A DNA stretch of 64,000 nucleotides, taken from the NCBI GenBank assembly GCA_013360445.1, contig JABWBP010000028.1, positions 28,117-92,116 on the forward strand, in the 5' to 3' direction. This stretch comes from Calditrichaceae bacterium. Its GTDB lineage: Bacteria; Calditrichota; Calditrichia; RBG-13-44-9; J075. A program made the translations under genes and the position numbers. The notes under the pieces were generated by a model. The model ran no database searches, was not told where the DNA came from, and saw only the letters and a program-made list of their open reading frames with translations. How positions within the stretch are numbered: the first letter of the stretch is position 1; the number at the start of each line of letters is the position of its first letter. Shown here one piece after another: positions 1 through 8,154 of this stretch.

Positions 1-774
1 ATGTACCAGGCGCGCCCCGGGCAGTTGCAACTCCGCCAGCGGCTCGCGCAAAATTAGCTTCAACCGGCGATAGCGTTTCTTCTTCAAATTTTCCAGGGTC
101 TCCAGGGCCACCAATTCCCCCTCGCGAATAATCGCCGCCCGCTGGCACACTTTCTCCACTTCCGGCAGGTTGTGGGAGGAAAAAAAGACCGTGCGGCCCT
201 CCCGGTTCACCTCCCGCAGCAGGGCGTAAAATTCTTCCTGCATGAGCGGATCCAGGCCGAGGGTGGGTTCATCCAATATCAGCAACTCCGGGGCGTGAAA
301 AAACGCCTGCACGATGCCCAATTTTTGCAGGGTTCCGTGGGAGAGATGTTTGATTTTTTGGGCCAGCTCTTTTTCGGAGAGTTGAAAGCGGCTTAACAGG
401 TCTGGCAGCCGGATCGGTTGGATACCCCGCAGGCGGGCGGCCAGGCGCAGAAACTCTGCCCCGCTCAAATGCGCAAAGGGAGTAAAATTGCCCGGCAGAT
501 ACCCGCAGCGGCGGCGAATCTCCAGCGAATTTTTCCGCACTGCCTTACCGAAAACGAACGCCTTCCCGCCGGAGGGGCGCAGCAAATCTAACAGCAGGCG
601 GATGGTGGTGGTTTTCCCCGCGCCGTTGGGACCGAGAAATCCGAAAATTTCCCCCGCCTGGATGGCAAAGCTGATCTCCTTTACCCCCACGGTGCGGTCG
701 TAATACTTGCTGAGGTTTTCCACGGTGATGGCCGGCGGTAGGGGCATGGTATTGTCAGGCAGGTTTTCAGCCAT
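1..774 (-). CDS. ABC-2 type transporter ATP-binding protein (3' end outside window)
   Basis: Cytoplasmic ATPase subunit of an ABC-2 type exporter, read on the reverse strand from ATG at 774 and running off the left edge after 258 codons. Visible motifs are Walker A GPNGAGKTTT at about residues 49-58, a diverged signature LSHGTLQK where LSGGQ is usual, Walker B LLILDEPTLGLDP, and an H-loop in SSHNLPEVE. The order and spacing are normal for the family. The histidine and threonine in the signature are unusual but resemble the relaxed LSKGMKQK version common in ABC-2 ATPases. The cognate permease would be expected just outside the window. The substrate cannot be inferred. Confidence 0.9.
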   Translation of the reverse strand, partial: MAENLPDNTMPLPPAITVENLSKYYDRTVGVKEISFAIQAGEIFGFLGPNGAGKTTTIRLLLDLLRPSGGKAFVFGKAVRKNSLEIRRRCGYLPGNFTPFAHLSGAEFLRLAARLRGIQPIRLPDLLSRFQLSEKELAQKIKHLSHGTLQKLGIVQAFFHAPELLILDEPTLGLDPLMQEEFYALLREVNREGRTVFFSSHNLPEVEKVCQRAAIIREGELVALETLENLKKKRYRRLKLILREPLAELQLPGARLVH

Positions 775-831
775 TGCTATTTAAACTCATTGAGCCAACG
801 AATCTGGCTTTTCAATTCATTTAGATGCAGT

Positions 832-1042
832 TTAGGCGAGTTCATTAGCAACGGGTGCAAAATGTTCTTGCCAATGCTCGTAACTGTTTTCCCGCCGTGC
901 CCGAACGATCTTTTCTTTGTGATCGTAATCATAGGCCAATGCGCTATATACCTGGGCGGGGGGCCAGGTAATCCCAATCCGCTAAAATCTCCTCCACCGA
1001 CATGCCCACTTTATAATGGATTTTTTTGTCCCGATTGCTCAT
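832..1042 (-). pseudogene. DUF433 family (antitoxin-like) gene, frameshifted
   Basis: Reverse-strand reading from ATG at 1042 gives a peptide with GMSVEEILADWDYLAP, the C-terminal signature of DUF433 proteins (often the antitoxin-like partner of DUF5615 nucleases). One base too many in the run of six G at 958-963 (plus strand) throws the frame into an early stop. Removing one G restores AQVYSALAYDYDHKEKIVRA and a reading frame that ends at 832. The N-terminal half usual in the family (ICGGKPVIRGTRI-like) is missing, so the gene is short as well as frameshifted. A homopolymer sequencing error could explain the shift but not the short N terminus. No toxin partner is seen. Confidence 0.6.
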
Positions 1043-1189
1043 GGTTATCCCGCTTCGTTTTTGCGTAGGTAAACTTAATCATAAAACGAGCCGGGGAAAA
1101 GCTGAAGAATGAAAATTTGGAATCTTTGTTGGCCTGGGTTAAATTAGACCTCCGCGAGGTTCCCAACTCTCAGAATGTTGCGCGGTATT

Positions 1190-1232
1190 CTTCCTTGAAA
1201 TTTCATAATTGAGGTTTGAAATTTCAAGGAAG
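1190..1232. repeat. 16-bp perfect inverted repeat upstream of the DUF4143 ATPase gene
   Basis: CTTCCTTGAAATTTCA (1190-1205) is followed after 11 bases by its exact reverse complement (1217-1232), 35 bases before the GTG start at 1268. There is no T-tract, so it is not a typical terminator. It could be an operator, a leader hairpin or a short mobile inverted repeat. Confidence 0.7.
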
Positions 1233-1267
1233 TTGTTATATCTTAGCGGTAAAAAGGAAATGCTCCG

Positions 1268-2401
1268 GTGATAGAAAGGAAAAAGGATTTCACTGAAATT
1301 CAAAAGCTGCTGGAAATTTTTCCGGTCACCGCGATTCTGGGCGCCAGGCAATGCGGCAAAACCACCCTGGCGAAACAGTTGGAGACCCACCATTATTTCG
1401 ATCTGGAGAATCCCCGCGATCTGGCCCGGTTAGACCACCCTCAACTGGCGCTGGAGCATTTGGAAGGCCTGATTGTCATTGATGAAGTGCAGAGAAAACC
1501 GGAATTATTTCCATTATTGCGCTATCTGGTGGACAATCATCCCCGGCAAAAATACCTGATCTTGGGAAGCGCCTCCAAAGATTTGATCCGGCAGAGCAGC
1601 GAATCCTTAGCCGGGCGGATCGCCTACCATTATCTGGGCGGGTTTACGATTCACGATATTGGCGTTTCCGGTTGGAGAGAGTTGTGGAACCGGGGCGGCT
1701 TTCCCCGCTCTTTCCTGGCAAGTGATGAAGAAGCCAGCCGCTTATGGCGCGAGAATTATGTGGTTACTTTTCTGGAAAGAGACCTTCCCCAGCTGGGCAT
1801 TTCCATTCCCGCCCCAACCCTGAGGCGATTCTGGATCATGTTGAGCCACTATCACGGGCAAATGGTGAACTATTCGGAGATCGCGCGGTCATTTGGTATT
1901 TCCGATATGACCGTGCGCGCCTATGCGGATATTCTGGAAGGCACCTTCATGCTCCGGTTACTCCAACCCTGGTATGGCAATATTGGCAAACGCCTGGTGA
2001 AAAGGCCGAAGATTTTTTTAAGAGATTCGGGAATTTTGCACACCCTGCTTTCCATTCAATCCCAGGAGCAGTTGCTGAACCACCCGAAATTGGGAGCTTC
2101 CTGGGAAGGATTCGCCCTGGAAAGCGCCTGCCGCGCAATTGGCAAACGTGACCAGGAATACTTTTTCTGGCGCACCCATGCCGGGGCAGAACTGGATTTA
2201 TTTTGGCAAAACCGGGGAGAAAACTGGGGTATCGAATTCAAATATATGGATGCGCCGGTTTTAACTAAATCTATGAAGACTGCCGTTTCGGATTTAGAAT
2301 TAATGCATTTGTGGATTATCTATCCCGGAAAAGAGGAATACAAGCTAACTCCTGATATTACTGTGCTGCCCCTGGACGAAATTCCGGAAAATTGGCCATA
2401 A
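1268..2401 (+). CDS. AAA family ATPase with C-terminal DUF4143
   Basis: A 377-residue protein of the widespread AAA_14/DUF4143 family, whose cellular role is not established. It shows Walker A GARQCGKTT (residues 25-33), Walker B LIVIDEVQ (68-75), the sensor-like LGSASKDLIRQSSESLAGR and, from about residue 200, the winged-helix plus nuclease-like DUF4143 region ending near FFWRTHAGAELDLFW, which resembles a PD-(D/E)XK-like fold. The start is GTG at 1268 with AAAGGAAA upstream. An ATG at 1260 is out of frame and stops after three codons. These genes are usually solitary and readily transferred between genomes. Confidence 0.88.
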   Translation: MIERKKDFTEIQKLLEIFPVTAILGARQCGKTTLAKQLETHHYFDLENPRDLARLDHPQLALEHLEGLIVIDEVQRKPELFPLLRYLVDNHPRQKYLILGSASKDLIRQSSESLAGRIAYHYLGGFTIHDIGVSGWRELWNRGGFPRSFLASDEEASRLWRENYVVTFLERDLPQLGISIPAPTLRRFWIMLSHYHGQMVNYSEIARSFGISDMTVRAYADILEGTFMLRLLQPWYGNIGKRLVKRPKIFLRDSGILHTLLSIQSQEQLLNHPKLGASWEGFALESACRAIGKRDQEYFFWRTHAGAELDLFWQNRGENWGIEFKYMDAPVLTKSMKTAVSDLELMHLWIIYPGKEEYKLTPDITVLPLDEIPENWP

Positions 2402-2410
2402 GGAGAGTTT

Positions 2411-3535
2411 ATGCCCGATAAAATTCCGATAGCCGCCGCGCACAAACCGGCGCTGATCGGCTGCTCGCTTGCGGAAATGGAAGCATTATTTGCCCCCTTT
2501 GCCCAGCCGCCCTACCGCGCCCGGCAGGTGTATAAATGGGTTCACCGTCGCCAGGCGCAATCGTTCGAGGAGATGAGCAATGTTCCCAAAACCTTCCGGC
2601 GGGAGTTAGAAACGCATTTTTCGCTGAACTCGCTTAAGCTGGCGGCGAAAGACATTTCCGCGGACGGAACCCAAAAATATTTGTGGGAATTGCAGGACGG
2701 CAAGCGCATCGAAAGCGTGTTCATCCCCGAAGAAAGCCGCACCACGGTCTGCATCTCTTCCCAGGTGGGCTGCGCCATGGCCTGCGACTTCTGCGCCACC
2801 GGGCAAATGGGATTTTTGAAGAATTTGACCCCCGGGGAGATCGTGGAGCAGGTTATCCGGTTGCAACAGAACACCGGGCGCAACATCACCAACGTGGTGC
2901 TGATGGGCATGGGCGAGCCGTTTCTCAACTACCCGCGGGTGATCCAGGCGGGCAAAATCCTCTGCGACCCGGAAGGGCTGGCGATTGCCGCCAAAAAGAT
3001 TACCATTTCCACCGTGGGCGTCATCCCGCGCATTTATCAATTCGCCGACGAAGGCCAACCCTTCAGCCTGGCGATTTCCCTCCACGCGCCCACCCAGGAG
3101 CTGCGCCGGCAAATCATGCCAGTGGCGGAGCCGTTTCCCCTGGATGAGCTGATGAAAAGCGCCCGCTACTACACCCACAAATCCCGCAAGCGCATCACTT
3201 TTGAATATGTGCTCTTAGAAGGCGTGAATGATTCCCCGGCGGAGGCGCGGGCGCTGAAAAAATTATTATCCCCATTGCGCTGCAAGCTGAATTTGATCCC
3301 CTACAACGACGCGGGGGTGGGCTTCCGGGCGCCTTCGGAAGAGCGCATCCTGAAATTCGCCGCGGAAGTGGAATCCGCCTCCTTTGCGGTCATGCTGCGC
3401 AAAAATCGCGGCAACGACATCGCCGCCGCCTGCGGGCAGCTCTACGTGAAGGCGAAAGAGCGCGAAAAACCGCGCTTTATTTTTTCCTTGCGGCTAATTG
3501 TGACGATTTTCTTATATTCCCTTTCAGTCGTTTGA
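2411..3535 (+). CDS. rlmN: 23S rRNA (adenine2503-C2)-methyltransferase RlmN
   Basis: Radical-SAM enzyme that methylates C2 of A2503 in 23S rRNA and of A37 in some tRNAs, improving decoding accuracy. The 374-residue product has the Cx3Cx2C cluster at Cys121, Cys125 and Cys128 (GCAMACDFCATGQMGF), the SAM-binding GMGEPFLNY, and the resolving Cys341 in NRGNDIAAACGQL. A hydrophobic tail of about 20 residues (FIFSLRLIVTIFLYSLSVV) follows the normal end of the family and is unusual. The ATG at 2411 has AAGGAGAGTTT just before it, nine bases after the ATPase stop, so the two genes are probably co-transcribed. Confidence 0.95.
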   Translation: MPDKIPIAAAHKPALIGCSLAEMEALFAPFAQPPYRARQVYKWVHRRQAQSFEEMSNVPKTFRRELETHFSLNSLKLAAKDISADGTQKYLWELQDGKRIESVFIPEESRTTVCISSQVGCAMACDFCATGQMGFLKNLTPGEIVEQVIRLQQNTGRNITNVVLMGMGEPFLNYPRVIQAGKILCDPEGLAIAAKKITISTVGVIPRIYQFADEGQPFSLAISLHAPTQELRRQIMPVAEPFPLDELMKSARYYTHKSRKRITFEYVLLEGVNDSPAEARALKKLLSPLRCKLNLIPYNDAGVGFRAPSEERILKFAAEVESASFAVMLRKNRGNDIAAACGQLYVKAKEREKPRFIFSLRLIVTIFLYSLSVV

Positions 3536-3585
3536 GGTCCGGAGGTGGGTCAAGGAAGCGAATTTTTAACACCGCAGGAGGTAGC

Positions 3586-4248
3586 ATGCAGATTATCCTT
3601 TTAGGAGCGCCCGGCGTTGGAAAAGGCACCCAGGCCAGGCTGATCATGGAACGCTATCATATTCCCCAAATCTCCACCGGCGATATTCTCCGGGCAGAAG
3701 TGAAAAAAGCATCTCCCCTGGGACGAAAAGTCAAATCAATCATGGACCGGGGAGAGTTGGTCTCGGACGACCTGATGTTACAGATTGTGGAAAATCGCCT
3801 GAAAGAGCCTGATGCAACCCGCGGATTCATTCTCGACGGCTTTCCTCGAACCGTTCCCCAGGCCGACGGGCTGAAAAATATTTTAGTGAAGCTCCACCAG
3901 GGTAATCTGAAAGTGATCGAAATTTCCCTGCCGGACCAGGAAATCATCAAGCGCCTGACCGCCCGGCGGGTCTGTCCCGAGTGCGGAAAATTGTTCAATA
4001 TGCATTCCGATCCCCCCGCTGCCGGGGGCAGGTGCAACTATTGCGGGGCAAAGGTAATTCAACGGGATGACGACAAAGAAGAGACCATCAAGAACCGCCT
4101 GGTGGTGTATCGCAAAAGCACTCAACCGTTGATCGAATATTACCGGGAGCACCATCACTTTTACCAGGTCAACGGGATGCAGGAAGTAAACGAGGTGTTT
4201 CAGGAGATTGCAGCCATATTGGGGGAGCAGGCGACGGTGCAAAACTGA
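3586..4248 (+). CDS. adk: Adenylate kinase
   Basis: Cytosolic enzyme interconverting ATP + AMP and 2 ADP. The 220-residue product has the P-loop GAPGVGKGTQ (8-17), the AMP-binding TGDILR, the DGFPRT motif (84-89), and a zinc-binding LID with four cysteines (Cys130, Cys133, Cys150, Cys153), the long bacterial form. The start ATG at 3586 is preceded by CAGGAGGTAGC, a near-perfect ribosome-binding site. A longer frame from 3532 has no such site and only adds a non-conserved N terminus. It lies 50 bases downstream of rlmN. Confidence 0.96.
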   Translation: MQIILLGAPGVGKGTQARLIMERYHIPQISTGDILRAEVKKASPLGRKVKSIMDRGELVSDDLMLQIVENRLKEPDATRGFILDGFPRTVPQADGLKNILVKLHQGNLKVIEISLPDQEIIKRLTARRVCPECGKLFNMHSDPPAAGGRCNYCGAKVIQRDDDKEETIKNRLVVYRKSTQPLIEYYREHHHFYQVNGMQEVNEVFQEIAAILGEQATVQN

Positions 4249-4297
4249 AGTTTTGCTCCAAAGTAGCCGCTTCGTGGCGCTCCGGGGGGCGGGAGGG

Positions 4298-5389
4298 TTA
4301 TTTCTTGGCAATATTTTTCTGAGTTGCCGGCGCCAGGGTCGGTTTAGCCAGCGCCCGGGTCTCGAACAGTAATACCACCCCCCCGATGATCGCTCCTAAG
4401 TAGGTGCTGAAAAAGCGCCAGGCCACGGCGTAAATGATCAAGACCTCGCTGCTCATTACCTTTTCCATTAGCCAGACCGAAGAGACTTCGGCAATACCGG
4501 AGGCCCCCGGGGTGGGCGCAAAGTAGATCAGGAAAAAATGCAGGATTTGCAACCCGATAAAGGTCTGGAAAGGGGCGTCCTGCTGCAGCGCCAGGGCAAT
4601 CACGTATCCCATCAAATATTTATTGAAAAATAACGCCAGCGTGGCGATAACCGTCGCCAGCAAAGCCCTTTTTTTGCGGCGCAGAATCTGCCGGAACGCG
4701 GCCCCGAAGTGTTCGCTCCCGGTTTTCAGGGCATTCAACATCCGCTGGCCCAGGGTATGCGCTTTGGTGAGCCGGGAGGGGATCAGCCAGACAAACCCCT
4801 GTATCACTGCCATCCCTATCTCGGGGAAAAGCATGATCAATAGCAGCCCGCCGGTGAGGGTCCCCACCATTGCAAAGGCAATTTTTATCGCATAAATCAG
4901 GTTGTGCCCGAAGATGCCTGGCGGGAGCATCAGCAGGGCGGCGATGCTGGCCGCCTGGAAAAAGATCAGGGTAGCGGCAAAGTTAATAATGGTAATTAAG
5001 GTGCTTTCCGATATTTTTGCCCCGCAGCGCCAGAGAATGTAAAGCTGCGCCGGCCCGCCCCCGGTTTGGAAGGGGGTAACCGCCCCCATAAAAATATTCG
5101 CCCAGTTGCCCCGCATATTGTCCCATAAGGAAATTTTAGGAAGCACTTTGCCGTCAAAAAAAAGCCTCATGCGCAAGCCTCCTAATAAATAATCAATCCC
5201 CAGCAATGGAAGCAACGGCAGGAGATAAGATTTATCCAGGTTTCTGATGATAATCCCCAGGTTCGCAGAGGATTTCCACCACAGCGCCGCAATCACCCCC
5301 ATCACCGTAAACAAGAGGAACCATTGCACACCCTTCCGAATGGCCTTGGAGGAGGGCAGATACACTTTCTCAGAAGAGGGAATGGCCAT
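4298..5389 (-). CDS. Flippase-like (lysylphosphatidylglycerol synthase TM region / UPF0104) membrane protein
   Basis: A 363-residue polytopic inner-membrane protein of the UPF0104/AglD-like family. About seven to eight hydrophobic segments are visible, with conserved features such as FNKYLMGYVIAL and a FAPTPGASGIAE motif near the C-terminal third. The family resembles the membrane half of MprF, proposed to move lipids across the bilayer. The substrate here is unknown. ATG at 5389 has GGAG upstream and overlaps the 3' end of the upstream phosphodiesterase gene by 20 bases, so the two are translationally coupled and probably work together on lipid or glycan head groups. Confidence 0.85.
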   Translation of the reverse strand: MAIPSSEKVYLPSSKAIRKGVQWFLLFTVMGVIAALWWKSSANLGIIIRNLDKSYLLPLLPLLGIDYLLGGLRMRLFFDGKVLPKISLWDNMRGNWANIFMGAVTPFQTGGGPAQLYILWRCGAKISESTLITIINFAATLIFFQAASIAALLMLPPGIFGHNLIYAIKIAFAMVGTLTGGLLLIMLFPEIGMAVIQGFVWLIPSRLTKAHTLGQRMLNALKTGSEHFGAAFRQILRRKKRALLATVIATLALFFNKYLMGYVIALALQQDAPFQTFIGLQILHFFLIYFAPTPGASGIAEVSSVWLMEKVMSSEVLIIYAVAWRFFSTYLGAIIGGVVLLFETRALAKPTLAPATQKNIAKK

Positions 5390-6785
5390 CGGTTTTCTCC
5401 GGGAGGGGCTTGCCGGACCATTTCAGAATGGTATTGAACAAGTCGGCGGTGCGAACGGGGCCTTCCTTCCAGCCCCTCTGGTTATAAATCAGGGGGACGA
5501 TCATGTGCTCGCGGTGCAGCGATCCGTGAGAGCTATGGTGTTCCGGCCACTCGTAAGCTTTGCGGAGATCGTATCCTTTTTTCGATACCACTGCAAAATC
5601 GCCGCTGCGGGGGGCGGATAGCAGTTGATCGATCTGCACTAAGGCGTCGGGGTAATCGGAGTGGAAGGTTTTTTCCAGCGATTCCCGGTTTGCCAGCGGG
5701 CGGGAAAGGTCGCCTAACCCGAACGGATCGCCCGCTAAGGGACGATAGACTAACCCGCCGTTTTGCCGGAAGATGTTCGCCCGCCCCCGCGCCGCTTCGA
5801 TATGGTAAATCCCCTCGCTTTCCCGCCAGGTCAGGAAATCCACCTCTTCCCGGGCCAGCAATTCATCCCAGATCCCTCCCAGAACCTCTTTAGGATGGCC
5901 GGCGACAGCAGGTTTTTGGACCTGGCCGTTCAACAGGTACACGTGCCCGAAGGCGTTGCCGGAGATCATTACCGAGGCCCGGGGATTGCGTTTCCAGATG
6001 ATGGGATAGAAAAGGGTTTTCACCCCGTGTTCTTGCAGGAACAGGGCCAGGTCCAGGTGGGTGTGGGTGGCAGTGAGGCCGTGGTCGGAAGTGAGAATCA
6101 GCAGGGTATCCTCCCAGCGACCCTGTTTTTTCAACTTTTGCACCACTTCCCCCACGCTGAAATCCACGTAGCGGTAGGCCTTGTAAGTGTGATCGTGCCG
6201 GGGATGAAACAAGTGCGAATAAGAGTCCACCCCCGGGAATACCGCGAAAACGAACTCAGGGTCCTGGTCTAAGGCGCTGAGCAGCCGGGAGTGCGAGGTT
6301 CGATCCACGGGGTCCCATTTATCGGTCAGGTGGGCGTAAAAATAGAGAAACGGTTTGGCGCGGGCGGTCAGGTCGTTTCCGTTGGGAAGCCCCCGGGTGA
6401 TCATGGAGAATATGTTGAAGGGGCGGTCGAAAATTTCAAAGAGGGTGGGATGCTCCTGCGGCAGGTCGCTGTTGAACCAGGGCGCCTCGACGCCGTTATA
6501 ACTGCGAAATTTGTTTTTGCTCCATCCTTTGCGGTGAAATTCGCGCTTATCCAGCCAGCGGATGCCGGTAATATTGAGCGTTCCGGGAAAACAGCCGGTC
6601 AAAAAGGGCAGGTAAGCGGGGCCGGTAGTGGTGGGGAAACAGGAGCTGGCCCTGCGGAAGGTTCCCCGGGAAAGAACTTCCGCGTGAATATTGGGAAGAT
6701 CGCCGGATTCCAACATTTCCTGCATGACATCGGGCCTGGCTCCGTCAATCAGGTACAGAATGGTGAGTTTTTTGCGGGCGGGCAT
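5370..6785 (-). CDS. Alkaline phosphatase superfamily phosphodiesterase/nucleotide pyrophosphatase-like
   Basis: A 471-residue protein of the type I phosphodiesterase fold. Metal-binding and nucleophile features are visible: LIDGARPDVM near the N terminus, the probable nucleophile threonine in SCFPTTTGPAYLPFLTG, VFPGVDSYSHLFHP and LTSDHGLTATHTHLDL, and a late HHSSHGSLHREHM. No clear signal peptide is seen, so it is probably cytoplasmic or uses an atypical signal. It is the first gene of a two-gene reverse-strand operon with the flippase-like protein. The substrate is probably a phosphodiester or phosphonate of a lipid or sugar, but this is inference. Confidence 0.85.
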   Translation of the reverse strand: MPARKKLTILYLIDGARPDVMQEMLESGDLPNIHAEVLSRGTFRRASSCFPTTTGPAYLPFLTGCFPGTLNITGIRWLDKREFHRKGWSKNKFRSYNGVEAPWFNSDLPQEHPTLFEIFDRPFNIFSMITRGLPNGNDLTARAKPFLYFYAHLTDKWDPVDRTSHSRLLSALDQDPEFVFAVFPGVDSYSHLFHPRHDHTYKAYRYVDFSVGEVVQKLKKQGRWEDTLLILTSDHGLTATHTHLDLALFLQEHGVKTLFYPIIWKRNPRASVMISGNAFGHVYLLNGQVQKPAVAGHPKEVLGGIWDELLAREEVDFLTWRESEGIYHIEAARGRANIFRQNGGLVYRPLAGDPFGLGDLSRPLANRESLEKTFHSDYPDALVQIDQLLSAPRSGDFAVVSKKGYDLRKAYEWPEHHSSHGSLHREHMIVPLIYNQRGWKEGPVRTADLFNTILKWSGKPLPEKTDGHSLF

Positions 6786-7129
6786 GATTGTCTGCTTTGC
6801 TTTATATAGAACGGTGAATTAGTTGCGTAAAAGCGCCGCTTCCTCTCGAAGTAGTAAAATATTCTATATTTGTAACAAAGATTTTCTCAGGCTGATTCAC
6901 GCCTCTATAATTTCACGATTCTGCTCCCGCCGCGGAGTAGTAATGAGATCGACATATCCAAAAGAGCGATAATATGCAAAAAGTTCCTCAAAATGCCAAC
7001 CCAAAGTTTATTAACCGGCGAGAAAAAATTTATACTTGCTTATGAAAAATCTTTGCTTTATTTTTTTTGCGTGTTCAAATGTTTACTAAATCAGGTTGTT
7101 ATTGTTTAATTCCGATAAAGGAGTCTGCC
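6786..7129. other. Intergenic region, divergent promoters expected
   Basis: An AT-rich gap of 344 bases between two divergently transcribed genes. It must carry both promoters. I see no convincing sigma-70 or Bacteroidetes-type -33/-7 pair, no hairpin with a T-tract and no gene. A run of T (7054-7067) lies before the downstream gene. Confidence 0.5.
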
Positions 7130-7813
7130 ATGAAGCAGCTAAGTGTTATACTAATGATCCTGGCGTTCTTTGCCCAGGTTCTGCTGGCCCAGCCGGAGAA
7201 GAGCGACAAGCCGGCAAAGGATAAACCGGCCAAAGCAGAAAAAGCCCTGCCGAAGGATAAGGCCGCAGATAAAAAGATGCCCATGCAGGAGATGAAGACC
7301 GATGCCCCCGCCGAAGAGATGGCGCCGCCCGCCCCGCTTAACGACCCCTGGACGAAATGGATGGTCGGCGAGTGGGAAGGGGAGACTGAATCCGACGCGG
7401 GTAAAACCAAAGAGTGGATGAAAGTCGAAATGGCATTGGGCGACCAGTTCTATGTTCTCCATCTCAAGAGCACCATGACCAGTATTAGCGATGAGGGGCT
7501 GAAAATGTGGAATATGACCCGGGAGCAAGCGGAGGAGATGATGAAAATGCCCTACCAGGGAATGGGAATGTTTACCTTCGATCCGAAAACCGGGGAGACG
7601 ATCGGGTACTGGTTCGATAGCTGGCGCGGGGCATACCAGGGCCGCGGTACATTGGAAGGGAACAAAGAAACCTCGAACTGGAGCGGGCCGATGGGCACTT
7701 CCGTACGTACAACCGAAAAGATCAACGAGAATGAAATGCGCATGACCTTCAAGGAAACGATGCTCGACGGAAAGGTCGCGGAAGGCTCCGGCACAATGCG
7801 GCGCAAGAAATGA
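7130..7813 (+). CDS. Secreted DUF1579-like protein
   Basis: A 227-residue exported protein. Signal peptide MKQLSVILMILAFFAQVLLA is followed by a charged low-complexity linker rich in Lys, Ala, Asp and Pro (about residues 22-65) and a globular domain with WTKWMVGEWEGETE, typical of DUF1579-type lipocalin-like proteins of unknown function. The methionine-rich stretch MTREQAEEMMKMPYQGMGMF is notable. ATG at 7130 was chosen because GATAAAGGAGTCTGCC precedes it and the signal peptide begins there. An upstream in-frame extension to 7067 lacks a binding site. Confidence 0.8.
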   Translation: MKQLSVILMILAFFAQVLLAQPEKSDKPAKDKPAKAEKALPKDKAADKKMPMQEMKTDAPAEEMAPPAPLNDPWTKWMVGEWEGETESDAGKTKEWMKVEMALGDQFYVLHLKSTMTSISDEGLKMWNMTREQAEEMMKMPYQGMGMFTFDPKTGETIGYWFDSWRGAYQGRGTLEGNKETSNWSGPMGTSVRTTEKINENEMRMTFKETMLDGKVAEGSGTMRRKK

Positions 7814-7833
7814 TCTCCCCGCAGCATCGGCCA

Positions 7834-7871
7834 TTTTTCACCCTCTTGTTGCACGGATTTGGGGTGAAAAA
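7834..7871. terminator. Possible weak terminator hairpin
   Basis: TTTTTCACCC (7834-7843) and GGGTGAAAAA (7862-7871) form a 10-bp perfect stem with an 18-base loop, about 20 bases after the DUF1579-like stop. The T-run lies in the stem rather than after it, so termination is uncertain. Confidence 0.3.
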
Positions 7872-7914
7872 CAGGAGCTTTGAGTTTTGGGAATGATCCC
7901 GCCAAAGAAGTATC

Positions 7915-7988
7915 GTAACTGTTCAGCCCACAAGATACGCAAACAAAGGATTCGTTTATTCTGTGTATTTAGTGGGCTGAATGGTAAC
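7915..7988. mobile_element. 74-bp miniature inverted-repeat element, GTWACYRTYCRG family
   Basis: Left end GTAACTGTTCAGCCCAC and right end whose reverse complement is GTTACCATTCAGCCCAC form a 17-bp imperfect terminal inverted repeat. The flanks are GAAGTATC and GAAGATCA, a possible degraded target duplication. The termini match those at 21846-22013, 30824 and 47136-47316. Confidence 0.6.
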
Positions 7989-8154
7989 GAAGATCAAATC
8001 AATCTATCCTCCCTGAAAAAAAATCCTGCCAACTGTCTTTTTCGTCACGACAAATATTCCAATCTTGATTTTCTTTCCGAACGCAATACCCGGTTCAAGC
8101 GGTATTGATGGGACGCTGCGGTACGGAAAATTTAACATTAACGACAGGGGCCCC

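Noticed and set aside
2606..3178. Long reverse-strand open frames opposite rlmN
   Set aside because: High-GC antisense frames with proline/arginine/glycine-rich translation, lying entirely opposite a well-supported gene.
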